64,000 nucleotides of DNA, taken from Eutypa lata. Taxonomy: Eukaryota; Ascomycota; Sordariomycetes; Xylariales; Diatrypaceae. The position numbers were made by a program, and so were the translations under genes. Location of the stretch: assembly GCA_022661535.1 (NCBI GenBank), contig JAKULF010000003.1, positions 186,001 through 250,000 of the forward strand. The letters run 5' to 3'. This document shows positions 45,810 through 57,344 of the stretch, one piece after another (the stretch's first letter is position 1; each line of letters begins with the position of its first letter). Under the pieces are notes generated by a model. It did not search any database. It was not told where the DNA came from and worked only from the letters and a program-made list of their open reading frames with translations.

Positions 45810-48413
45810 GTTTGATTGGTGGAGGCTTTGAAGGGCTGTTAGGAGGGGGGGGGTTATGATGGTGATGATGATGGTGATTATGGTGATTATGCTGGTGGTT
45901 ATGCTGGTGCCGGTATGCGGTAGCGGAGTGGACGGCCAGCATATGAAGTGCGCATTCGGATGCTAAGGGATCGCTGTCGTAGGTGGCCGAAGCCCCCAGT
46001 GGAGAGGCGCGCGTTCAATGCGGCGAGGACGGAGCCGGGCGCTAGGCAGGTTCCGCGGAGGGAACCGGCTGGTGCTGCTGCTGCTACTGTTACTGAAACC
46101 GCGGAAGGAGATGCGGTGAATCAGAAGAAATTTGATGTGGCTGTTGTGACTGCACAATCATCGCAAGAGGAGGGGAAGAAAAAAGATAAAGACGCCTCTG
46201 CGCGTCTCAAAGCTGAAGACTATAGATCACGGCGTGAGACTTTGGACCCTGGTCTTGGACTTGGGCGTCCGTTCTTCCACCCGGAACCCATCCGGTTTTC
46301 GGATCCGGAAGACGATGGTCAGGATGGAGAAGACGAAAATGCTATCGGTGGAGTCGCTCGTCCCGTTGATGGTGATAGCGCCGCCCAGCCGATAGATCTT
46401 TTACTCATGGAAGTGCCTGGGTCTCCTAGTATTCCGAAATTGGATGGGGAAGAGAAAACTAAAAAGAGGTGGGTGGCGTTGAAAGGGAAAAGCCGTATGA
46501 TGAAAGTGAACAACAAGAAAAAAAGAAAACGGAGACAAGAGATAAGCGGGCTACCTGGCACACGAGCAGAGTCACAGAGAGCAACAGCGCATTCGTGAAC
46601 GATAACGACGACGACGATGATGATGATGATGCATTTTTGGCACCAAACAATACTACCGACAAGATAGATATGCTTCCCTTGAGGCCGCGTTATTTAGGAC
46701 AGAGCCCTCACAGACCAGCACTTACGATCGATATAATGTATTCCACCGATCCAGATCAATGTACCCGAGGCCGCCCAAGAGAACGCGTCACCGCTGCCAA
46801 AGACACAAGGTTAACCCGTTCTTCGAATAGCAGCAAGCGTACCTCGACGCGATCGTTTGCACCCTAACAAATGAGCCTACGGCCATTTACATTACAGCCG
46901 TCCGTCAAAGCGACGACAACGACAATGACGACACTAGCAGACCGACCACATAGCTTACCGGTGGCAACCACAATTTCTATAACCTACATGGGAGAGACTG
47001 CGTAATATGGGCGATAATGATAGTAACAACGACGCCCTCGATAAGGATAATGATGAGGAGAATGATGGTACGGCAGATTTGCCCTTGACGGAGCCAGTAG
47101 ACGGAGGAAAAGGGGGTGCGATATCACCGAACACAAGTACGAACATGGAAACGAGCGATGTGCTACAGCCCATTATTCAAGAGCACCCAGCTACGCCGCG
47201 GAAGCCGATACAAGCATCCGACGGCGGCGGCGGAGGTAGAGTCCGGCCGGCCTCCCTATAGGGGACGTTGCAGGCGTGAGGACAGGAGAGCAGCAGGATA
47301 ACGGGGAATAATAATAGTAGTGGCAGTGGCAGTGGCAGTGGGCACAAGAGAGCCCGGTCGGAGATGTCGCTACGAGCGTCGTCGCATAGACTGAGACCGG
47401 GACTTACTCCCTCTAGGGTTCCCGGATCTGAGAGGCGGGCGCTAAGCCCGGACCCACACCTGCCGGACTACGGTCATCTACATAGTAAACCTGAATGAAC
47501 GCCGGGACATCAGTTCGGATACTAATCAGGGGACGCGGAGTCGGAGTTAGGGTTGAATAGTGTAAATGAAGGGATGATAAGTATATATTTTGGACATAGA
47601 GAATGGGAGGTATACGTTATGTAAGTATATAATAATAATGCAATAGGGGATGTATTCTGTTCTTTAGCAGAGATTCCGCCGGGCGCTACCGGAGGCCCCT
47701 ATGTTGGGCATGTAAATCAGGTACATAATGATAATTAATCGGCTCTGAGCACTCCTGCCTAGATACATATCCAACCAACAACCTGCTCTTTTTCAGTCTG
47801 TATGCATGCATATTTAATATGAAGTCGGGAAATCGACATTCCCTTCGACTCCTTCCTGAACCTTAAAACTTACATCGTACATCTAACAAATGTAGGCACT
47901 TTGACATGTCGGCCGATTGGATGCCCCTCATTTCCCCTTTCCTACGACGTATGTACAATACATGACGCTCGGACACCACCAAAGCCATGACACGCGTCTT
48001 TGTTCAACGCGTTTCTTCTCTTCATAAGTAAATACTTCATAAGAGCATAATTATTTTATACAAAATCACGTTATGCGATATTTTTCTTTGCTTTTTACCT
48101 CCAAATATAGCAGGTAAATCAAGCCACTTGGTTGTTGACGTTGCCTGGAAAATTACTTCATAGTGCTGGGTACTTCTAGGCAGGTACATACTCCGGGGGT
48201 AATTACCTTACGGTATAGAGCTAACGTACCTGTAATTTATCGTCGAGCAAAACACTGAGACCTGACTTAGTTACCTACTTACCCAACCCAGACAGCACTA
48301 TGACCTTCAACGTACTTCTCATTGAGTGAACCCCGTGATATTATTCACTCTATGTTCATTTTACTGCCTTGCTTCCTTTCCCTTCGGCATTCGTGGCATG
48401 GGATTAAGTTAGA
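45810..48413. other. Ambiguous low-complexity region, possible further exons or decayed gene, then spacer
   Basis: 45927-46598 (+) is open in the same frame as the preceding APH-like gene (216 codons from 45948) and encodes a charged, disordered sequence with KKKKRKRRQ. Other frames continue with similar composition: 46469-46867 (polyAsp run), 47007-47261 and about 47311-47509 (S/G repeats, then HKRARSEMSLRASSHRL). They never join into one frame with good splice sites. It may be a rapidly evolving disordered gene, a C-terminal extension of the kinase homologue, or decay. 47510-48413 is AT-rich spacer holding the promoter of the next gene. Confidence 0.4.
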
Positions 48414-51400
48414 ATGACAACTACGCCGGGCCCATTTCCCGTTACGCCGGTGCCTGTACCTATACCACTGGGAATCTCATCCAATGAACGCAAAGCAGCT
48501 AATCTAGATACACGTTTTACACCAAAGTTAAAGACAACTGGACCTGCACCTGGACCTGCACCTGAATCTTTTGCCCCGCCTCTCCAACAAACGGCTGAGG
48601 AAAAAGAAATTCAGAAATCCTTCATTCAAGGATCAATGACTGGTGAAGTTCAGGAGAGATTAAAAGCATCTCCTGAATTGCGACGATCTATTCTCGGCAT
48701 ACCCGTCTCACTAAAAGCTCAAGAGGCTGTTGTGAAGGGGCAGATGTCTTCTGACCTTCGCTCCTTACTAATTAATGAGGTCAATACAATTCAGAAGTCA
48801 CGACCTAACGTCAGTGAAGCTAAACCTGCCGTGCAATCAACCCCAACTTCAATTCCACCAATGGGTAACTTGAACAGTGCAGAACCACGTACCATAGATA
48901 CTGTGAAAATGCATGACGAGGAAACTGCGAATGGTACCAATTCATCTACAGCTTTGGAACAATTCGATATTCGCCCACCTAAGCGTGTTCTCACTGCTAA
49001 GCGGTCTAACCGTCCAGAGCGACCTACTCCATCTGCATCTCAGGTCACTCGGATCTCAGATAAAGTTCGCCTTTCTAGTCATTCAAGGCACTCTCACTCT
49101 CTCAAACCTGATCGCGCCCGGGATCCTAGAAATCCCATTAGCCCAGCTAGGATCACCAGCGATATTTCAGCCGTACCATCAGACAAAGACATGACTAGCA
49201 GGAAATCCGCTGGCTACAACACTACCATGCAGGAATCTGCTGAGGTACATGACAACAGTCTTGACCATCTTAGGAAGAAAGCGTCAAGTCTCGAAAAAAG
49301 AGAATCGTTCTTTGAGAGCCCTCGAGACTTGAAGAGAAAACGTGACAGTTCCCATGCGTTGGCTAAGGATCTCACACCTGGTTTGGGGCATTCAAGCTCT
49401 CCATCGGACCCTTCCCGAGAGCAGAAAGGTCGATCAAAACCGATGTTCGACTCTGCATCTAAGACTGGATTGTCTGGACTATCTCCAATACCTGATACAA
49501 GCAACTCGATGAAACGTTCAAGTAGTGGACGTTTCACCAAGGTGGCCTCGCCCATCATTTCTGACAAGCCCACCCAGAGAAAAGGTCGTGTCAACTTGGT
49601 TGACACGGAGGATGATTCTATGGAGGACTTCGATGAATTCCCACTACAGGGTATTCCCATGGGCTCTAACAGCTCCGATGAAGACTATTCCATAGGAAAT
49701 AATGGCGACACAGAAGGTGATGGGGATGGAGACTCAATTGTTCTCGGCGATGAAGGTGGCCTCGAAGAAGAGAGCATGTCCAAACGCCAGAGTAGAACGA
49801 AATCTATAGATGCGAAGCCTCATGATTATTTTTCATGGAAACGTGAGTTCTTACCCTTTAACCCTTACCTGGGAAACTTGTTGCTGACTTGGTATAGTTG
49901 AATCAGGGGAAATGATGCGCACTGCAGGTGCAACGCTGCCTCTAGAATACCAGAACTACGATGATCCAGACTATCCCTGGATATGCCCAATTCGATCCTG
50001 CAGAGCATTATTGGCCAGCCTACCTGGATTAGGATCCCACTTCAATGTACGTTGACCCCCTATCAGGTAATCCACAATCGCTGACCAGAATCTAGAGAAA
50101 ACATAGAAGGGCCAATCTGAATGACAATGAAGATGGTACATTGTCAATTGTTAGCCTGCAAGATGACGATGGTGTCAAGCCAGCAGTGGTTATCTCTCGG
50201 GGACCTCTAGACCCCAATGAGCCTCCAATGGCACAACCAGCAGTGCCCAGCCAAACGAAGCAGAGAACGGAAGCCAGGTTGTCTCAGCTCCGATCAGATT
50301 CTCCCAACTCAATGAAGCATATCCCAGCCAAAAGATTGGCAACCACTCGTTCAACAGGGGACAAAATGGCGCTCTGGGAATACATTCACCCCTATCTAAA
50401 GAATACACCATTCTCCCCAATCACTCATCTCGGACATGTACCTGAAATGCTAGGGCTTCCACGCGTTCGAGATGTAAAACTTAACAAGATGGCACAGAAT
50501 CCGTATTCAGAGGCAAGGGCTCAGGATATCGCCGCACTAATCATCCAAGTGACAGGTGATAAATCTCCTCGTCCATGTTCTAGGTGTCAGGCGGGCAAAG
50601 GGCCTTTTGAAGGATGTTACGTAATATCCACTCAGGCTCCTCTGGCTACACGCCAGTTGATTACAGGTTGCGCAAACTGCCTGTACAAATGCAACCACAC
50701 GCACTGCGACCTTAAGAGCTGGTCACGAGAAACATATCCCGAGTTGACAGAGCCGCAACCTAAAGAACACACTTCTTCGACACAGCAACCAGCCCAAAGA
50801 GAACCCAAAAGATCGTCAACAGAAAAGATGTATCCAGCAAGACGATCTGAACGGGTTGTAGTTCAGGAGTCCATTGCTGAGTCATCGGCCGCACCACACC
50901 ACGATGAAGCTAACGATGAAGAGTCTGAGGAGGAAATCAAGCACTCTACGGCTAGTGTGACGAAACAACCGCGAGTCAAAGCAAGCTTAAATACGCAGGT
51001 TTCGGTGCAAGATGAGGTGGTTAGATTTGCAAACCCGCCAGAAATCATAGCAGATCCAGCGCAACAGTGGGAGCTTGAAAGCTGGGAGATCGCTCCTGGA
51101 CGTATCCGGAATGCAAAGAATGAAAGTAAGTGTCCCGATATTTCCACCCCTACTTGCTTACTCGCTACCATATTTCTGTGGTTTAGTATAGGACGCATGA
51201 TTTTGCTAAACTAGTTCTAGACGTTATATTCTCGACAACCTACCTATCTCAAGGCCAAGCCGTTGCGGTGGCTGCTGGCGTCGCTTTTCAAGTCATCACT
51301 ATCAAGCCAGGTACTATGCATACATGGAGAGACATGGGATATAAACAACGGATATGCTCGGTCGCGACGGGCAAGGTAAAGGTGAAAATGGATGGCGAGG

Positions 51401-51513
51401 AAACTACCGTCGGACCACATGGGATGTTTGTGGTCGGTCCCGGCACGGAATGCACTGCGATGAACTTGCTTTATGTCGACAGCATAATACATGCCTGCGT
51501 AAACGATATCTAG
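48414..51513 (+). CDS. DUF3716 protein with C-terminal CENP-C/Mif2-like cupin, 4 exons, 966 aa
   Basis: Exons 48414-49842, 49898-50046, 50096-51125 and 51221-51513; introns 49843-49897, 50047-50095 and 51126-51220. The frame closes at 967 codons. Residues 1-470 are disordered, basic and Ser-rich (KRVLTAKRSNRPERP, RSSSGRFTKV), followed by an acidic stretch. At about 500-540 a C2H2-like segment appears (DYPWICPIRSC...LGSHFNRKHRRANLNDN). Around 685-735 is the Cys-rich DUF3716 domain: PCSRCQAGKGPFEGCYV...GCANCLYKCNHTHCDL. The last 95 residues form a cupin-like fold (AFQVITIKPGTMHTWRDMGYK, RICSVATGKVKVKMDGEE, GPHGMFVVGPGTECTAMN) resembling the dimerisation cupin of CENP-C/Mif2. A nuclear, DNA- or chromatin-associated role is inferred, not shown. 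Codon use is less GC-biased than in the enzymes nearby. Confidence 0.85.
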
Positions 51514-51709
51514 CACTTTAGGGGTGGACTGATTTAGGGGAGGTTTCGAAGTATGTGTGCTATATTATTAGATTACTGCGTAGTTCGCAGGAGATATTAG
51601 CTAGGAAGGTGAAAGGGGAGGGCTTGCAATTATCTTCACGGAGATTAACGAGTAGATAGCTAGGTTCCCATTAGTCAGTTGAACAAAGAATTAACGATTT
51701 GATTTACTA

Positions 51710-53917
51710 TCAGAAGACCATGATGCGACCCATAACGAGAAGCCAAAGTATTCCAATAACCGCCGAGAAGGGGTTTGCCATCGTCTCTACCGCAGCACTC
51801 ACGGGCGTCGTACCCACGGGCGTAGTACTATTATCGCTGCCACTGTTACGTGATATTAGTCTCATAAAACAAACACACCCCAGTTGGAGTCACTGCGACA
51901 CATAACATGTACAGGGAGATGATTCACGTAACTTACCCACAACTCCAGCTAGAAGCCTGATCCACATCACCGACACCATCCCACACGGCAGCCTGCGGCC
52001 AGGGACAGAGAGGCCGCTGTCTGAGGACACCAGACGACGCATTGTACGGCGACTGAAAAGCTGTAGCTACCACGGAATCTACGGGCGTTTCGTTTTCCAC
52101 CCAGTTTACGAGCGCCAGCAGGATGTCGTGTTCCGCGTCGACGTACCCCGGGACCGAGTACGAGTCGTTCCCGAATATGCTGCCCTGGTACGAGCCCCCG
52201 AAGGCCCACGGCGCATCCACCACCGTGCCCGCGCAGTGCTGCATCCCTGGTACGGCGAAGTAGCGGAAGAAGGATTGCGTTGTGGTTATGTTGCCGCCCC
52301 TGGATGAATGGACAAGTCCATTGGTGATTAGCTGGGATGACAGACTAGCAGTTTGACTTTTAGAAATACAATATAGATAATAAAGAGAGAAGAGGACATA
52401 AAAAAGGAAACCCACATCGCCTCGACCGTACGATTATAATACAACCCGGACCCCTTGGTCGGCACCAGCGCATCCGCCATACCATGGTACATGACGAGCT
52501 TGCCCCCGCGGTCCCGAAACGCCGCCAGATCGTACAGGTCGGCGGTGGCCTCGCCGGGGTCGAACTGCACGGCCAGCTGCGCCACGCTGTCGTTGAAGTC
52601 GCCCACCGCGAACCCCGGGTCGTCCAGCAGGAAGTACCGCTCGTACCCGATCGTGTACGGGCTCGCGTCCGAAAAATTCAGCACCACGGGCATCTGCGCC
52701 TCCGACCCGGGTAGCAACCCGGGTTGCAGCAGCTCGCCCGTCGTCGTCGAGATCCAGTCGCCGTACACGCGCTTTAGGGTCTCGATCTGCGCCGTGCTGA
52801 GGCATATCGTCGCATTAGCTGCGGATGCGGTCGCTGCTGCCGCTTGAGCAGCCGAGGTCGGTTCGGTCAGCGGTTCCTGGTCCCCGGTGCACGTCAGAGC
52901 GGCGTAGTCCACGGCGCACGCCTCCGGCGCGCTCACGATGCCGTCCGGCACGCCGTCGGCGCCGTCGCACTGCGCTGCGATGGCGCGCGCGAGCCCGTCT
53001 AGCGCCGTCCATGGGATGTGGCCTGGCTTCGAGGCCGGCCAGTTCCACTGCGCTACCTTGGTCGCCCAGTTGTTGAGGCGGCTCGTGGACCAGGCGGCCG
53101 CCCCCACCAGGACGCCGTCGAAGCTCGCCGGCGAGATCTGCAGCTCCTTGAGGCCTTGGCGCCCGCCTGTGGAGCAGCCGCTGTAGTAGGCGTGCTTAAT
53201 TAGGGTGCTGGTACTGTTGTTGTTGTTGGGATCGGAGGAGGATGAAGAGGAGGAGGAGGTGGTGGAAGAGCGGTAATACGCCTCCACGAGCTGCTTCCCC
53301 AGCTCCACCGATCCATGCACGGCGCGCCATCCCCAGTCGATGCGGCTTTCGGGTCGCCCCAAGGCCCACTCGAGCTCCGTGCCCGTCGAGTTGTGCCCCG
53401 TGTCCGTGGAGAGCGAAGCGAACCCGTAGCGCGCCCCGGCGCCCATCTCAAGCCAGTTGATGCCGCCGGCGAAGCCGCCGTTGCCTACGGTGAGGAAGCG
53501 GGAGTTCCATTTTCCTTTCTCTTCTCCTCCTTCTTTTACTTCACCGTCTGATGGAGAAGGAGGGGAAGGCAGAAATAAGCCGAAACGGTAGGATGACGAT
53601 AGCGAGGATGCTACCCGCACTGTTACGGCGCAGAGCGCCGGAAGGTTTACCGGGTCCACGGGGAATCCGAGGTTGGCGGCCCCTTCGCCGTAGCTGGACC
53701 CTGCGGATACGACGTCGACGCGCTCTAGGGCTGCGTGGATGGGTAGGATGGGTAGGAATGTGGATTTGGTGCATTTGTCATCGCTGGCCCCCTCTTCTCT
53801 GGTGGTGTGTTTTTGACGGGTTGATGATGGCGAGGATTCCGCCATGGTCGAATAACTGAATGATTGGCTGAAGGAGGGATCGACGATCGTTGCCTCTTCC
53901 ACGATCGCAGCAAGCAT
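51710..53917 (-). CDS. Tannase/feruloyl esterase family protein with C-terminal anchor-like tail, 3 exons, 665 aa
   Basis: Exons 53917-52416, 52299-51937 and 51842-51710; introns 52300-52415 and 51843-51936; closes at 666 codons. The third exon is easy to miss: reading on past the donor at 51936 stops at once (WSCG, then TAA). Tannase family (PF07519) marks: FLTVGNGGFAGGINW, YGFASLSTDTGHNS, nucleophile Ser249 in YYSGCSTGGRQG, Asp in YHGMADALVP (about 480), His in VPGMQHCAGT (about 521). The Cys next to Ser and the Cys next to His form the family's CS-D-HC arrangement. It hydrolyses phenolic esters. The last exon gives a Ser/Thr/Pro stretch and a hydrophobic helix (FSAVIGILWLLVMGRIMVF). Oddly, the predicted start lacks a signal peptide; an upstream exon may be missing. 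A poly-Ser insert lies near 220-228. Confidence 0.85.
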
Positions 53918-55156
53918 CTACCTACGATGAGAGTGTAATGTATGCAATAATATGGGAAACTATCGATGGTGTGATGACAGAAACATCATTGTTTAATGTA
54001 CTCCGAACCAGGCTTGCAAATGCGATGGCGACCTCTTTATCTAACGGAGCGGTCTAGAGTAAACGCAATGGTTTTAGGCTTAATTGGACGTGCTATCTAC
54101 ACAACAGGTTTTATATGACTAGGTATATGTGTATGCGTGTATACTTAAGTATGTAACCATCCGGGGTGCTGGTGGTGGTCATCTTGCATCGACCAACCTC
54201 TCGGGTCGGTTGCGTTGCGAGCACATGACGAGCAAGAACAACCCCAGTGCAAAATATGCGAGTATAGGAAATATAGTAAGCTGTCACTGGGGTAGTATGT
54301 AGTAGTTTATCACCATATCATGCTTTCAGCTGGGAAGTTGATTCGATGGAAACCTTCTTGGCGGCGCAGCTTCCAGATCTATTAGGTATGTGGTGTAAGC
54401 TTTAATTAATCCAAGGGGACTCTTAGTTTGGGCGGGCTAATTATCTCGCCTTTTCCTACTGGATCTAGATACATGGGAAGTTCACTAAATGAGATCCGGG
54501 AAAAGCCAAGTCTGGAGGGTTTCCGGGGTAAGTAAACATGCCGAGAAGATAATACGGAGGTTGCTTGTGATGCTCCTACGTACATAATGTAACCCCGGAT
54601 GCGGGGCTTTAACTAATATGTCGATAATGATGGGTGGGGAAGTTCTATACACGATCCCGAGGTAATCTGTGGGTCGGTCAGAGTAGGTACTTACAAGAGT
54701 AGTCCAATATGATAGGTTTTGTAGAATTACATAGGTAGGGCCGTATTTGCATCATTTAGATGTCTCGCTTATACATATTGCTACATATTATGCGAGAATA
54801 ATAAGGGATACCCATGACTAAAAGACCTCTAGTTGAAGCTTTGTAAAGCAGTAGATTCTAAGCAGGGAAAATAATGACATTAAATTGACAACGGCAAAGG
54901 CAAAAGTCATACGGACGCCGAAACTCTTTTCCCCCCTGCGGAATACATCGTTAGGTCAATTAATGATCATTAGATTGTCATTCGCCATGTAAAGCCACCT
55001 AAGGTAGCTCGCCAGATCAGCCTTACGGCAGTGAATGGTCGGTCTGGGGACCGTTAGCTAACCTATTTAACAAGAGAATGTCCTCATCCATTCTTCCCTG
55101 ATTAGGCATTCTACCCACAATGATCCAACATAACCCCTCTTCCCATACCCGTCCCA
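53918..55156. other. Intergenic between tannase promoter and MFS 3' end
   Basis: About 1.2 kb, AT-rich. The left end carries the tannase promoter and perhaps an undetected first exon with a signal peptide. No other coding sequence or RNA gene recognised. Confidence 0.45.
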
Positions 55157-57344
55157 TCACAACTTATACAACCTCGGCGCAACCCCCGGCTCAGCGACCG
55201 CCAAGATGCCCCGGTTCCTCCGAGCATAGTACATCCTGAGGGCCAGGGCGCCGAGGGCCACGAAGAACAGCATGGCGCAGTTGACGCCGTGGCCCGTGGG
55301 GTAGCCGACGGCGGCCTCGTTCGCCTTGTAGATCCAGACGCCCGGGATCTGGCCGAGCCCGGCCCCGATGCTGACGTTCAGCGCGACCGCCAGCCCGATC
55401 GACGCCGTGCTCCACATGTTCGACGTCAGCCACCCCAGCATCGGCGGGATGCACGAGAACGCCCCCGCCGTCCCCACGATCAGGCACCCGTACCGGCCCC
55501 GGTACTCGTCCGCCGGCAGCACCGCCGAGATCAGGAACCCGAGGGCGCCCACGGCCGCCGCGCCCGAGCACGCGTACGCGCGCGCGTTGAAGTGGTCCCC
55601 GGTCCAGGAGACGAGGATTTGACAGACTGGGGGGGAAGAGAGAGGAGGTTTGTTAGCTCGTCGTTACCTATGGTTGGGAAAGAAGGGGGGAATAGGGTGG
55701 GGAAGTTCAATGATTTAAGGGTGTTCTTCGCTTACCGTATGCAACGGCCCAGGGAGGTACTGTCATCAGTTGTGCCTGAAGGTCGTAGTATCCGAGACCA
55801 GAGACGATGGATGGCGTGAAGAGCGAGAGTGAGCTGAAGGGTAACGACACGGCAAAGTAGATGGCGTAGTGGCCGTACAGACGCCAGTCAGTGAGGGTCT
55901 CCTTCGTCTCGGCCCAAGTAATCGAGGCGGCTGAGCCCTTAGCGCCCTCGAGGTGCAGGCGTTGAGCGGCTAGATCCTTCTCGCTCTCGCTGAGCCATGC
56001 TGACCGTTCAGGGTAGTCCGGAAGGAAGAACCATACGAGGATAGCGCTCAGCATCGACGGTATGCCTAGAGGGAAGAAAAGTGGTCAGTCAGTTAGTTGA
56101 AGTTAGTTCGCCTAAGAGTTTTCATAGCTATGTGAGATGGATTTACCCTCTAAGATGAAGAGCCAACGCCATCCGGATAGCCCGTTGACATTGTTCATGT
56201 GGCCGACCCCGTAGGCTATGGCGCCGCCAAAGGCACCCGCGAGTGTGGCACTTGCGAGGATGAAGGCTACGCGTACACTTCGCTCTTCGGAATTGTACTA
56301 CCCATTGCATCCAGTTAGATTCAATTTCTCTGGATGTGCTATGGGGGCTGCTTGTGCGGACTCACCCAGAACGTCAGATAATAGACCAAGCCGGGAAACA
56401 ACCCTGCCTCGAAGGCCCCCAACCTATAAGATTAGAGTCAGTCACTTTTCCCCCCGTTCTTCGGGGAATTTGGCTAATAGTCAAGATATGTCATAGGGGG
56501 CGCTTGTATCTCTAACCCGCCACCGACTAGCTAGGGGAGAAGATATGTCGTTACGGGGTGGAAGGCATGAAAATAAATGACCAGTTACTCACAGGAACCG
56601 CACTCCTGTAACTTGGTTGAAGTTGGTCGTCCCACCAATGCCAGCGCTTATGGCACCCCATGAAAACTATGCCACATCGGTGTCAGCCCGATTATAAAGG
56701 TAGGGCCACGAGACTACAGTGAGTTGCGCACTTACCATGAGGAAAGCAAGCCATCGAGATGGTCGCAATTTCTTGAGCAAGATGTTCGACGGAACCTCGA
56801 ATAGGAAGTCTTTGAAGGTAGATCGAGTTAGTAATTTGAAACATAGATGATAGAGCAGGCGTAGAGGGCAACAAGAAAAAAAAGAGCAACTGGGGTTCCC
56901 TGACTCACAGCCAATGAGAAAAATCATGAGCGCAAGATTGAACTCGTAATTGGACATGCCAGTCTCGCTCTGCATGTCATTCTTGGTCGACGTATTGAGC
57001 ACCTTCGCATTGCCGATGTTGGAGCGGTCAAGGTAACACAGGAAGTAGATGAAGGCGGCGAGGGGCACGATGCGCTCATCCTGCCGCCAGAGCAAGGCTC
57101 TCTCGGCCGCCGACGAGGCGAGGACGGTGCTGATGGTGACCTAGAGACGAAATGTTAGGAAGATTGGCCCTAACGAACAAATCGCAGCCAACGTTTCGCG
57201 ACGCCGAGAAACAAACTAAGCTTAGTTTAGTTATGATAATTAAGTACTCACATCCTTCAGGTGTTGGCTCCCTTCGTGTTCCTCGGCGGCCACTGTCTGG
57301 CCGGCCTTCTCGACATCGGACGGAACGTCGCTTGTCGCCGTCAT
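55157..57344 (-). CDS. MFS transporter, allantoate permease (Dal5/ACS) family, 8 exons, 493 aa
   Basis: Exons 57344-57252, 57140-56909, 56809-56736, 56666-56593, 56423-56366, 56297-56147, 56065-55736 and 55626-55157; seven introns (68-169 bases) with GT..AG ends; closes at 494 codons. Family marks: WRQDERIVPLAAFIYFLCYLDRSNIGNAKVL at TM1 (D-R-S-N-I-G-N-A), YFLFEVPSNILLKKLRPSRW, FLLGAFEAGLFPGLVYYLTFWYNSEERSVRVAF (substrate-path motif), GWRWLFILEGIPS and FFLPDYPERSAWLS. This family carries anionic or vitamin-like solutes (allantoate, nicotinate, dipeptides and others) into the cell with protons. The exact substrate cannot be told. The last exon is very GC-rich, unlike exons 1-6. Confidence 0.93.

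Noticed and set aside
55289..55819. 176-codon plus-strand open frame
   Set aside because: Antisense to the last two exons of the allantoate-permease-family gene.
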